Assembly (NCBI GenBank): GCA_022702545.1
Contig: JAHRBC010000002.1
Location: 8,680,001-8,744,000 of the forward strand
DNA: 64,000 nt
From: Phycomyces nitens
Lineage: Eukaryota; Mucoromycota; Mucoromycetes; Mucorales; Phycomycetaceae
Reading direction: 5' to 3'
The notes under the pieces are model-generated. The model was not told the DNA's origin, searched no databases, and worked only from the letters and a program-made list of their open reading frames with translations. Positions within the stretch are counted from its first letter, which is position 1; every line of letters begins with the position of its first letter. The position numbers were made by a program, and so were the translations under genes. This document shows positions 31,925 through 44,299 of this stretch, piece after piece.

Positions 31925-32902
31925 CTACTTGATACTACTTGGATCGGGTGCTTCTCTACTGAACAATACCTGAAAATAAGGTCCGACGGCAATTTGGGTG
32001 GTTGCGGTAGTGTTCTGATATAATAAAAGTTATATTAGTGACATATATTCAAAAGTGCGGGTGCTATTCAAGATGCGAGGTATATTATACTTACATTGTA
32101 AGGGATGGACAAGAATGGACAAAGAGGGGCTGAGTTGTGCGGCATGGCATCTTGTATGATTAGGTTGACTAGAGATGGGGTAAAATAAATTATTACAGGT
32201 GAATTGAGTGATAAAATAATTAATTTACATACCAGAAGCAGAGTTGGCGATTATAGTAGAGGGATGGTATATGGCGGCCAACAATAGCTTCTTATTAAGA
32301 GTATAAAAAATTATTAGTAAATAGCCAGAATAATATTTTGAAAAGCACAAAGACCAAGAAACGGCATTACCATTATGATAACCAGTCGTAGATGATGAGG
32401 AGGCAGATGAGGTAGACAGTGATGGTGGCGGCCTATTGTAGAATAAGAAACGTTAGAAAAGAAAATTATTATTTTTTTGACACAAAAAGTTTTTTACCAT
32501 AGCACCAATGACAATACCATATAATAGACCATGCCAGTAGAGGAGGTCTATAAGATCAAAAGAGATAGTCAGAATAAATATATAAAAAAGTATAAAAGCT
32601 AAAAGACAGCATTACCATTATGATAACAGTTGTAGATGATAGAAGACGCAGATGGGGTATAGGGTGATTGATGGCGGCGGCCTATAGGAGAATAAGAAGC
32701 ATTAGAGAAAAAAGTTTGACACGAAAATATTTTTTTACACTGGGACTGATGACATTATCATATAATAGGCTATGAAAGTGGAAGAGGTCTATAAAATAGA
32801 AAGAGAGAATCAGAATAATTTGCAAGATGGCACCGGCACATTTAACTGACCATGATTAGTTTGGAGGAGCAATGCAGGCAGGATGTATTGGAATGAGTGC
32901 GT
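31925..32902 (-). CDS. Putative third gene of A2, many short exons
   Basis: No family recognised. Successive GT-AG exons on the minus strand read, in order: LLYDNVISP; QSPYTPSASSIIYN (about 32690-32635); a duplicated exon pair (about 32600-32395); LLLAAIYHPSTIIANSASV (about 32290-32230); HNSAPLCPFLSIPYN (about 32150-32100); and NTTATTQIAVGPYFQ to a TAG at 31925-31927. The third gene of D1 aligns exon for exon at protein level: PSASSII, MPPTLITHLAPV, NSSPLCPLLPISCN and NTPAAQKI followed by YSYF. Intron phases agree at several junctions. The duplicated exon pair cannot be read through in one frame, and the start codon is uncertain, so this copy may be damaged. It is transcribed away from the accessory gene, toward the element end. 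Confidence 0.45.
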
Positions 32903-33324
32903 GTTTATAAAGAAGCCGCCAATTTTTTAGTCTAAAGAGGTGTAAAAAAAGAAAGAGAAAATAGGCGTGGATATAAGGAAACAAGAGAAAGGAAAAAAGG
33001 CTAAAAAGAAAAAAATACAAGGATATATAATTTGAAACAGAGACAGAATAGGTGTAATGGATAGAGTCCAAAAGCAATAATGGTGCCGTTCATTAATGTG
33101 TACAAGAAGTCTTTTTGGATTTATAAATAAAGCTGTCTTTACTAATATATAATCTGTATTTTATATTATTAAATCCTTTTGACCAACTTGTTCACTCTTC
33201 CCACTCAAATCCAATTTTTCTATCTATCTGTCTCTTGTGCGTTTTAAGTAAAAGATATGTTTAAACTTAAAGTAGTAAACGAGTATTAAATATTGTGTAT
33301 TTTTGATATAATTTATAATAGAAA

Positions 33325-34439
33325 ATGTCAAACCAAAGAAGGAATATTGCTCCACGACCTGCTGACGATGATGTCAATATGCAGATGGTCATCACGAATC
33401 TCCAAGAGGATCTTGCCTCAATTAGAGGCGACATGACCACGATGAACAGAAGAATGGGGACTCTTATTGAGTCCAACCTCACTGTCATTGCTGCCACAAG
33501 TATTGTGGCTCCAGTACCTGTTCTTGCCTCTGTTGCTGCCCCAACTGCCGAGGCCACAAATGAATCGATGTCTGATGCAAAGAAACGTGTGTTTGTAGGT
33601 GTCACCAGATATAATATCCTATCAACTAAATTCTTATTTTGATCAAACAGAAAGATATTCGTGAATATTTGTGGCAGCCAAAGTTGAGGTCAAGGGCGTT
33701 GGTTGACATCCAGGCAAATAACAACAAGCCAAGGTGGGATGTCCATACTCACTTTGACGAGAGTCCCAACAAGGAGCTGGTAGAACGTCTACTGGCTTAC
33801 CTTGGGCCAAATTTTGTTGGCTCGCCCTTGAGAAGAAGTGACATTCGAGAGAAAGTCTACAGAAACTTCTGTAGCCGTTGTCAGGAGCAGAGAAAGTCTT
33901 CTGAGAAGAAGGCAGTCTCCAACGCTCGTTCGAGAAGGGCAAACCATGAAAAAGATGTAGGTTGTATACTATTCAAACTAGAGACAAATATTAATGAATA
34001 CATGTTGGATATTTGTTAGCATTTCGAACGTCGCATGACTGCCTTTCTCAAACATAAGGAGGCCATTGAGCAGGCAATGGGGCAAGTTTGTTCTGGTCTG
34101 CTTCAGAAAGAAGCAATGTCTGAAGGAGAATCAGACAACGATACTTCAAAGACTCTTGGCAAGTGTTGGGTCTCCGTTTATCGCCCAAGCTGGAGAAGCA
34201 ATGAGGTAAATTATTCTGTAAACAATATATAATAATATATTTGTTAAGATATCATTTTTGAAATATTAACAAATGCTATTTAGTTCAACCGGTTTATTGA
34301 AATCGTTGACGCATTCATTTCTCTTGACTTGGGGATGAATGCTCATCAGATGCTGTCAAGAGATCTCAAAGGAGTCAGAGACTTAGCAGTCCCTGGTGAC
34401 TTGGCCGCCTGTCTGCCTCCTTGGGTCATAAGAAATTAA
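33325..34439 (+). CDS. Accessory protein of A2 (CACTA second gene)
   Basis: Exons 33325-33594, 33651-33956, 34020-34205 and 34284-34439 join to 918 nt and encode 305 residues with all phases matching. Exon 2 is 306 nt, as in every copy measured in this window. Conserved features are QRRNIAPRP at the start, SPNKELVERLLAYLG in exon 2, AMSEGESDN and RPSWRSNE in exon 3, and FNRFIEIVDAF at the start of exon 4. The first 90 residues look like a coiled coil followed by an Ala/Val-rich linker. Function unknown; a DNA-binding helper of the transposase is inferred from its constant presence and the subterminal repeats. Intact. Confidence 0.78.
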
Positions 34440-37400
34440 ATAAAAAATAAATAAAAAACAATTGTTTTATTTTACTCTTGCTTACGTATTTAATCCCAAA
34501 GACATGTTTAAAGGCAATGAATGTTTTGTTTTGTTCTTTTTAAAAGAAACAAGTATTTATTTATTAATGCTTTAAACATAAATCTTTTTTGGTAAAGGAA
34601 TGACCAGCATCTTCACATTAACACCAGACACCAGCTCAGCAGTTGCGACTTCCAAAAGAATACGATGTACTGGCAATATACAATGATAATCATCTGGAGA
34701 GAAACTTGGCGAGCAGACCTCAACTCCTTCGTATTCACGTGTTCTACTTGGCATGTTGATGAGCCATCTCACGAAAGCAAAGACATGAGTGGAATTATTT
34801 CCGATTGATGAACAACTGAGCTTGTGGAGGAACAAGTACTGAATTTGTCCTGTGTATGCTCGTGGAGGATCACCAACTCTACCCAGGAATAGTGCTTGAA
34901 TGAATGACCCACGGTCTACGGAACCATTTTTGCCTTTATACGTCTGGCCGAGAAGATTGATAGATTTTATCTTTGTGATATGATTATCAACAAAGATACC
35001 TGAAGACGTTGCCTGATGATAATGCTGAAGACTTGGTATACCATACGATAGCCGATAGTACTCCAACAACTGGAGATAATCTGTATCATCCATTACAGAT
35101 GGCTTTCTCACCAAGAGAGGGAAGGCAGAGAGAGGAAGGGGCTCATTTCCCTTTATCGGAAATTCAGGCTTTAAAGATGCACGCACAAATAGCTGAAGTA
35201 TAAATGGCATGTGTGAAAGAGGGGCAGAGGAGGAGGTGGCAGTTGTGGATGATGATGTGAGTTTTGACAGAAGAGGACGGAAAGAAGCTTGGTTCGGACA
35301 GGAGAGCATTTTTTGTACGTAGTCGCCCTTGTACATGTCTTCAACAAAAGTCTTCATGAATGTGGACTCAAATCCATCTCTTCTGTTGGTGTCGATCTTC
35401 TTCAACAGGCCATTGTACCTCTCGAACCCAAACAGCCAATAACCATACACAGGTCCAAAATCACGAATGGTTTCGCGAAGATGGATGTGCAGGTGCATGT
35501 TGCAGGTGAGAGTGGGAGCAGGATACAATTCTTCGCATTTCTGACAGAATCTTTCCAAATGGGCATGGGCGTCGTCAAGGTCATCAAACGTGATTGTTGG
35601 TGTTGCAAGGAGACGGCAAGCATCAACAAAGTCGATCCAATTCTTGAACTTATCCAGAGGAAGAACGTCTCTGAGCAGCACAGGAGAATACACCAACACC
35701 CAGGATTTCCATTCATCAGCCTTCATATATGGAAATCCTCTACTGATCTTCGTCTTCAAAATGGTGTAGTCAGTTGGCACCACCATTGATTTGGCCATTA
35801 CTTGCATAGAAGCCAGCTTCCTATCCGTGATTAGACCACTAGTAGTCCACGTCTCGACCATCCTCTTGGCTGTACCCAAGAATAGGTTATGCATGGGATC
35901 AATGATCGTTCCACGTACTAGATCAAAGTATCCAAGGCGATGGAGTTGCGACCATCGAACACCATTTTCAACCTCCAACTCATGCCTTTCTGAGGGCATA
36001 CTTGCACTCTTCCACACCTCAGCATGCAAACGGTTCTCCACACCACAACGACGATGCCACCCAGACTCATTGAACCCATGGAAGTCCACACTGCTTGTCC
36101 CAGGAAGACGAGAAAATTTGCGACAACACTTGTAACAAGCGTTTGTGCTGTTATGGGACATGAATCCACTTGTCTTTCTGGCTGCAGGGATGTCACATGC
36201 TACCATGAACAAAGCTGCACGGACGGTTGCTCCAGAAATGCATTCAAAGGTTGGGATAGTCATTCCCACGTACAGTTGTTCCAACTCATCAACCAAAGGC
36301 TTGAGATAATGGTTAATCTCTTTGGACTTTGGCTCCTTTGGCCCAGGCATGAGTCCAACAAGGATAGTGTTCTCTGCCTTAAACCGCTCCTCATGAGGCA
36401 AGTTGTTAACCACCAAGTAAATGGCCCCACAAGAGTATGTGACCCTGTCAAAGGGCTGGAACCAATCAATGTTCAACGTCACACTGCAAAAAATATACAC
36501 TTTCATTTAGAGATATTTCAGTGGAATTAAAGGTACAAGTGTATCAAAATTGAACTCAATAAACTTTTTTATTTTCAACTGCGCCAGTAGTTTTCAGTCT
36601 GTTCTATTGGATAATAAATATGATTTACCTTTTGGTCATTACATTTGTGTTATAAAAACTATAAAAAAAAAGCATATTTTCAAATGGTTACCCTTTCCTG
36701 TTAATTTTTTTAAATACAAAACAACTCAAAATGTCTTTTTACTCAAGCAACGAAGTTGAATGCAAGTGCTCTGTATGCTCACCAACTGGCAGAACATTCG
36801 AGCTGGTATCAGCCCAAACATATTGCAGACATGTTGCTGATGATATTTTGCGAAGATTACAAAGACAGGATTCATGTATGTACAGACACAAATAATTTTT
36901 TGGCGGAAATTTAATAATATTATATAATATAGCATTGGTCCCTGAAGCAATGGCCATGAATGTGAATGGCAATGGCAATGACATAGAGATTGAGACCAAC
37001 ATCATTGTTGAGACTCATGTTGAATGTATGTATATAATTTTATTAAAAGCTTTTAACTAATTGTTGTCTATAATATTTTGGTTTTATAGCCCATGAAGAA
37101 ATGCCAAGCTCACCTTTTGCTGAAGTTGACGATGATGCTGAGAGTGTGGAATCCGTGAATTCTGATACCTTTGAAGAGGAATATGAGACAATTGAAGGTT
37201 AGTAAAATCGCAAAATATTTTAAAAATAATATCAGAGATATTAATTCAATAAATTAAATAGACCAATCCTTTGTCTTTGATATGCCAACCAACCCGACCC
37301 ATCTATTCATTGCCTCCTTTGCTGCATTCTTCATCTCCAAATACGTTGTCAACTCAGGTGGTGTCATATTGATCAAGTTCATTAATGAGATTTTGGCTCA

Positions 37401-38418
37401 ATTTGGGCAATCGTTCCGCCTGCCATTGAGTCTGAATGCCCTCTACAATATGACGGGGTTGAATTCAGTAACAAAAGGAGTCCAACGTTATGTGGCCTGT
37501 GGTGAATGCCACAAGATATATTCTGAGTCCGAGATGGTTCCACAGTGCTGTACTTTCAGAAAGCTTTCCGGAAATATGTGCGAAAATGAGCTTTTCTTGG
37601 GGTCATCCAGTAGCTTGGCTCCACCAAAAAGGGTGTACATGTACAACTCAGTCACAAACACCTTGTCTTCTCTCTTCCGCCATCCTGAATTTGAGCGCAT
37701 GGTCAATCATTGGAGATTCAGACAGCAAGTTCCAGACACACTGTTTGATATCTACGATGGAGCAAAGTGGGGTGCACTGAAAGACTGAAACGATGAACAA
37801 TTTGTAGCCCATGAGCGGTCTCTGATGCTCACATTGAATATTGATTGGTTTCAGCCTTTTGATGGGGTTGCTTATTCTTGTGGAGCGATCTACCTTTCAA
37901 TCAATAATTTGCCAAGAGAGGAGAGGTACAAGAATGAGAACGTAGTACTTGTTGGTTTGATGCCAGGTCCGAAAGAAGCAAGAACAAGTGAAATCAATCA
38001 CTATTTGGCCCCTCTTGTTGTCGAACTCAAGAAATTGTATGGTGGTATCATTATGCCGACCTTCCATTGTCCTTCTGGTGCTCTTGTTCGTGCAGCTCTT
38101 CTTTTGGTTGCTTGTGATATTCCTGCAGCTCGCAAAACATGTGGATTTACATCCCATGCCAGTACACACTGCAAAAATACCCCCGATTCCCATATGTGTA
38201 GTTGATACAGTTGGTATGGGATATAAAGGTCAATTTTCTAGCTCAGGCCATTTTTTGTGAGTTAAGAGAAAAAACCATATTTTTGATAGATTTTATTGGT
38301 TGTAGAGAATAGTGTAGCATGAAAAATAAATATTAAACTCAAATCATATCAAATAAACTGTACCTGAGTATATCTTCTTTACTGTTAAACCAAAACATTT
38401 TAAATTATTTATTAAACA

Positions 38419-41400
38419 ATGGCTCCTATCCGTAAATCTACAAGAACAAAAGAATGCAGATGTTCTATTTGCAAGAACAAAGAGGGAGGATTTGATTTTC
38501 TCACAGCTCAAACATTTAAGCGTCATATGCTTAAAGAAGATGCCAAAAACAGTTTTTTTGGTGGTAGATGTAAGATATATTTTATATTTGGATTTGTAAA
38601 TTATTTAATTAATAATAAATATGTTTTTGAATTAAATAGCAATGGAAATTGTTGATGATGAAGAGCAATACTTTGAGGCCGTAGACAATGTAGAGGCCAT
38701 GGATTTTGAGTCTGGTGGTAAGGATTTTTTAAAATTTTATTGTTTTTTTATTAAACCAATGTTGTTACACTTGGGCAGACTTGGAAAACGATATTGAAGG
38801 ACATGAGGGGGTACAAGAACCCATTAGAAACCTACCTCTTTCTGAATCTGACGCCATTTTTGGTGCAGAGGATGAATGCAGCTCGTTTGGTGACTCTGAC
38901 TCTGACTCTGATAACGAAAGTGAAGATGAGATGCTTGATAATGAAGGTTTGTGTAGTACCTGAAATGCTAATCCACCCATCTATATAGATTGTATATTAA
39001 TGAGGTGTTTTGTGTTGATATTTTTCAGAATTCAACTCAGAATTGAGTTTCATTCATGGCTTTGTGGTCAAGGCTCTTGCCCTGTTCATTTCCTTTTACG
39101 TTGTCAATGAAGGCGCAATTATCTTGATTGCAATCGTAAACAAGATCTTGGATTTTTTTGGCGATTCTTTCCGAGTCCCATCAAGTGTCTCTGGTCTAAA
39201 AAGCATGGCAGGAATGGATACATTGACAAAGGGCATCAAGAAATATGTTGCATGTGGTGAATGCCACAGTATTTATGAGAACGATGGTGCACCTCTTTTC
39301 TGTACCTTTGACAAGTTTGGAAATAGCGCCTTGTGTGGCCATAGCTTGTTCAAGTCCAGTTCGTCCACAATCCCAAAGAAGTCGTATGTGTACCAGTCAA
39401 TCAAACACTCTCTGCAAACTCTCTTTTCTCGGCCCGATTTCGAAACCCAAATCAACTCTTGGAATCGTGGTCCCAAAGTGGAAAAGACGATGTTTGATGT
39501 GTATGATGGTGCGATGTGGAACAGTGTTAAAGACATCAATGGCAACCTCTTTGTTGATGACAGCCGCTCTCTAATGTTGACACTGAATATTGACTGGTTC
39601 CAGCCATTTGATGGTGTCTCATATTCGTGTGGTGCCATTTACTTGGCAGTAAACAATCTTCCTCGCGATGTCAGGTTTAAAAAGGAGAACGTCATCCTCG
39701 TTGGATTAATGCCAGGCCCCAAAGAAGCAAAGACATCTGAAATCAATAACTATCTTAGACCTCTTGTTGATGAATTGGAAGAACTGTACCAGGGAATTAT
39801 ACTCAAGACCCACCAATGTCCATCTGGTGTGAGAATCCGCGCTGCTCTCTTTGTTGTTGCTTGTGACATCCCTGCCGCAAGAAAAGTATGTGGGTTCACA
39901 TCCCATACAAGCACAAACGCCTGTCATAAATGCAATCGTCAGTTCACTCGGTTAGCTGGCACAAGCTCTGTTGATTATTCTGGATTTGACTTCTCAAAGT
40001 GGCTCCTTCGCACTAGAGATGATAATCGTAAGGATGCTGAGGTCTGGAGAAATGCAGCCACTCAAACTGAGAGGCAGCGCCTTGAAGTTGCCAGTGGTGT
40101 TCGCTGGTCCGAACTGCATCGTCTCCAGTACTTTGACGTTGTCCGCTGCACGATCATCGATCCAATGCATAATCTTTTCTTAGGCACTGCCAAGAGGATG
40201 ATGGAGAGATGGGTTGCAGATGGAGTAATCAATGATAAGAGTTTTGTTGCCATGCAGAAGATGGTAGAGAAGATGGTGTTGCCTGCAGACTACACAACAT
40301 TAAGGACGAAGATTGGAAAGGGATTCCCCTTTATGAAAGCTGATGAGTGGAAATCGTGGTGCTTGGTGTACTCTCCCGTGGTGTTAAAAAACGTGCTGCC
40401 AATGCCAAAATTCAAGAACTGGATGTTTTTTGTCAATGCTTGCTGTTGTCTGACAAAGCCAAGTATCTCTGAGGACGATATTGAGGAAGCGCATCATAAT
40501 CTAGAGCAGTTTGGTAAAGGTTGTGAGCAACTGTATGAGCCTGACCTCCTCTCTCCAAACATGCACCTACATCTTCACCTTCGTGAAACCATTCTGGACT
40601 TTGGGCCAGTTTACAGTTACTGGCTTTTTGGTTTCGAGAGGTACAATAGTATACTCAAGAACATCAACACCAACAGGAGAAGTGGTTTTGAGGCCACGTA
40701 TATGAGAAGTTTCATTGAGGATACAAGAAAGGGAGATTTTGTTTGCGGTTTCCTAGACACACCAAGTGGACAATACTTCTCAGACGTATTTAGCAAGTTG
40801 ACCATCCATCAAGACATCACCTCAACCCAAATTCCGTACCTTGATTTGTCTGCCTTCTCATTGCCAGAATTCCTTGAATTTGCAGAGAACCCATCGTTAA
40901 CAGTCCACGGTAACGAGCCTTTGCCACCATCAACTCTGCCATTGAAAAAGAAACCAATGAGCATAATGCCTAGACTGGAATACAATTGTCTAGTGGAGTA
41001 TTACCAGGTTGTCCATGGGGACAAAAACATTAACAGCTGCAAAGACACCATGGCCTCGACCGCTTTTGTCAATGACTGGATTGAAATGCTTGCGTCAATC
41101 AACATCATGGGCCAAATATTCAAAGGAAGGAGTGGTAAACGTCGAAATGGGTCATACATCCAAGCATTATTTGTTGAGGAAAAGACCGAGGCAGTGTACG
41201 CGTATGTTGGAGAGATTCAGTATCTATTTGTTCACACATTTAGTCCTGCTGTTTCTTCTTCGCATTGTGGAAATGCCTACGACAGTCAACACACTTTTGC
41301 TTTTGTAAATTGGTTCAAGACCACATCAGACACCACCAGAGAGGCTGAAGGAATTGAGGTTCACAAGGATGAATTTTCGGCTCTTGACTTTCAAAGCATT

Positions 41401-41508
41401 CTTCCTGTCCATCGGATTCTCCTGCCTGTTGCAATTGTGGATTATAAATCTAGTAGTAACATTAACAAAAAACTAGTTGTCCCTTTGCCTAGAAAGGTTT
41501 CTGCCTAA
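38419..41508 (+). CDS. Tnp2-type transposase of H, intact
   Basis: Exons 38419-38569, 38640-38717, 38779-38946 and 39029-41508 join to 2877 nt (958 residues), every junction in phase 1. The N-terminus has a finger CRCSICKNK with AQTFKRHM, then a Glu/Asp-rich linker with DSDSDSD. The core shows CGECHSIYE, LNIDWFQPFD (about residue 314), VACDIPAARK (about 409), TNACHKC, IIDPMHNLFLG (about 507) and FGPVYSYWLFGFERYN (about 656-670). The last resembles DUF4218 of plant CACTA transposases. Likely catalytic residues are the Asp of CDIPA, the Asp of IDPMH and the Glu of FERY; this is inferred from the family. It should act in the nucleus on the CACTG ends. The accessory gene converges on it, 95 bp away. 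Confidence 0.92.
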
Positions 41509-41603
41509 ATATATTTATCTTATCTCTCTTGTTCTTAATCATAACTTCATAGTTTGTTTTGCGAATCATGTGTTTAAAAAGTAAAAAAGACAAAAACAAA
41601 GAT

Positions 41604-42835
41604 TTATTCATTTTTGAATACCCAGGCAGGCAAATTCAAAGTCAGGTGACTTGGGGCAGGAATCTCCTTGATTGTTTTTTGCTGTCTGGGCATTCTTGTC
41701 TTTGTCTTTGTTGATGACCGTCTCAGGTCATCCTCTCTTGCAAGATGGTCAATGACCTCCAGAAGCCGGTTCAACTATATTAAATTTATCAGTCTTTTCT
41801 CATCAATCAGCACATCACTCTACAAAATATTAATTACCTCATCGCTTCTCCAACTGGGACGAGCAACACAGAGAACACGCATGCTAATACCAGGCGCAAT
41901 GTCTTCCATGTCTGATTCACCATCAGACATCACATCCTTCTGGAGGACATGGAGATAGGCCATCTCATCAGGGTTTTCAGGCTTATGGCCCATCTCCTCA
42001 TCGATTGCCCTCCAGTGACGTTTGTAGGCCTCCACCCTGCGCAAGTGGATCTATAAAAATTTTCAGATTAAATTAAAAATATCAAATCGTCTTTATACTA
42101 ACCTCGACAAGCCTGGTATTAGCCCGAACCTTTCTCTTCTTGGCAGAAGCTTGCTCTTCACTCATGTTTGAAGTGAGATGGTAGTACTTGTAATTGTTTT
42201 TAATTTTTTGCACTACCATGCCAGGCCAAAAACCAGCAGCACGAGGCTGCGAGAGAATGTAGTCTCTCAAGTAGTTGATGACCCTGACATTGTCTGGGTG
42301 ATTAATCTTCTTGTCCTTATTCCATTTCTGTTTGCCTTCATTCTCGGCAATCAGAGCAGGATCATTAGACGTGAAGTTCTTCTTCCACATCTTCTCATTA
42401 ATGAATTCCTAGATATAATTTATTAGAAAATATTTTTTAACAAAATAATAATAATATTCATACCAAGACAATCGCACTCATATCACTGGTACCAAGTGAG
42501 CTGGAGGGGCCAACAGAAGGAGCCATTCCAACGGGACCAGCTTGGCCAAGAGGGAGCTGGCTCTGGACACCACTGGCATGGGCTTCCATGAACGTACTCA
42601 TGGTCTGGTTGGTCTTGCCAGCGATGTCATAGACCATTCCCATTCTGGACTTGAGGAACCTCAAGTCTTCAAGGACAGTGGCCATTTCTGTCTGTCCTTG
42701 ACTACTTTCCTCACTGCGACTGGGGGCCCTTGGAAGGATTTCACGCTGGCTAATACGGCCAGCAGCAACACGGTGAATGGGAGCAGTTGGGTTTGCTCTG
42801 GCTTTGCGTCCTGAGTTTCTCTGATTTGAAGACAT
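41604..42835 (-). CDS. Accessory protein of H (CACTA second gene), intact
   Basis: Exons (reading leftward) 42835-42464, 42408-42103, 42050-41838 and 41774-41604 give 1062 nt and 353 residues with consistent phases. Exon 2 is 306 nt. The N-terminal exon is basic and low-complexity (RKARANPTAP). Exon 2 has KMWKKNF and WPGMVVQKIKNNY in place of the SPNKELV block of relatives. Exon 3 carries VMSDGESDME and RPSWRSDE; exon 4 begins LNRLLEVIDHL. Sequence is strongly diverged from the A and D proteins, yet exon lengths and the two motifs hold, which marks it as the same family. Function unknown; a subterminal-repeat-binding role is inferred. Confidence 0.78.
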
Positions 42836-43405
42836 TTTCTAAATATTTTTTTTAAAATAAAATAAAATAATAAGCATAAATAAATCCATATATATTAACA
42901 TATATTTCTTTGAATACATAAACATACATTATAATTTGCAGTATAAGGTATAGTGTCAAATAAGAACAATAGTATTATATATATATATAAAAGACTGTAT
43001 TTATATCTTTAAAAAATATATCTGGAGTACAGTAAAAAAAGAGTCTTGGGTACACAGTTTTCATAATCCCTTTATTCTCATAATTTATTAGGGCTTACTA
43101 TAATCTAAAAATGCATATGGATTCTTTTTTCCCGATTTTCCCTTTTTCTCTCTCTTTTTACTTTTTGCTTCCTTTATACTCTCTGGTAAGTACTTGAAAA
43201 TTTTTCACGCAATTAAAGATAATCTTTAACATCTTTTCAATTATCTAAAAGGTGTCCTATAGTCACTTTTATTCAAGCTTGCACAAGAAAAAGGTAAATG
43301 GGCGCACTATTTTTTATTGCTGTTGCTAATCAGTAATCTTCATCTTGTAGATTCAAAACAACTCCTTTCAATCGCAATGGCCAAAGATGACAATGATGAA
43401 GTCGA

Positions 43406-43740
43406 ATGGACGGAATGTACTTGGTATGTTCAAATATTTTATCACTATTAATACTAATATATTCTGTCTTTACTATCAGCCTTTTTATCAAAGAAAATTG
43501 CCGCGTTTTAACAAAGACATGGAATATCCAACAAACCAGTTTGTCTTGGTAAGTAATCAGTCATTCCTATTGCTTTTCTAACAGAAAAATATAGATATCT
43601 TTTCTATTATGCGTACACCTTTTTTGATTGTTATATCATTATCTATCTTGAGATACTGTTTGGTATACCTGAAAATTCGGTCTCAAAGTCTTAGTTGTCT
43701 ACTCTGTTTGAGCAACTACTTTTCCAGTTATTCAAGATGA
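43406..43740 (+). CDS. Putative third gene of H, spliced small ORF
   Basis: Three exons (43406-43423, 43480-43548, 43585-43740) with GT-AG borders give an 80-residue frame that starts MDGMYLPFYQ and ends at TGA. It contains a hydrophobic stretch (PFLIVISLSILRYCLVYL) that could span a membrane. It sits where A and D elements carry their third gene, and element I has a similar piece (GYILPLFLLERP near 47646-47690). Alternative splice phases in the first exon give shorter products, and upstream GTAAG/TAG pairs (about 43185-43350) suggest a leader. Not recognised; weakly supported. Confidence 0.3.
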
Positions 43741-44299
43741 TAGTCAATGAATCAGTCATTCTCTCTACCCGTGTTTCAAAAGGTAAAAAAAAATTAGTAT
43801 CAATATAGCTATAGCCATGAATCTAGACCAAATTACTAGGCTGTATATTATGAGAAAAATATTTTATCAATTAAAATCTATTCGTAAACTATTTTCCATG
43901 GCCTATTTATAAAGAAGTATAAAATAAACCCCCAATTGAAAGTGTTTAAAGTGTCAAACGGATTAAACAACCAATAAATATACGTCCTTTAGAAAATAGG
44001 TGAATAGTTTGCAGAAAATAGTCGAAAAGTTTGCATCTTGATCTATTAAAAAATAGATTTTTTTATTGATATTGAAAAAATAATTCATGTAACGTTTGAC
44101 TAAAAAGAAATAAGATAACACTTTCAGTTATAGTTCTGTACACTCTTGAGTTTAACAAGCCTACACGTCCAAAAGCAGAGCTTTATATCCACCGAATTAC
44201 TTCATTATCTTATATGTGTTGTTTTTTATATATGCAAGATAACATTTCAATTTAATTCTAGAATTTGTTTTTTATTTCACTCGGAATTTTACATACTAT
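43741..44299. other. Right subterminal noncoding region of H
   Basis: AT-rich DNA between the third ORF and the right terminal inverted repeat. It contains GTTTGCAGAAAATAGTCG and related GTTTGCA words near 44005-44035. No gene is seen; the ORF that starts at 44146 merely runs from this region into the resumed I transposase exon. Confidence 0.5.
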
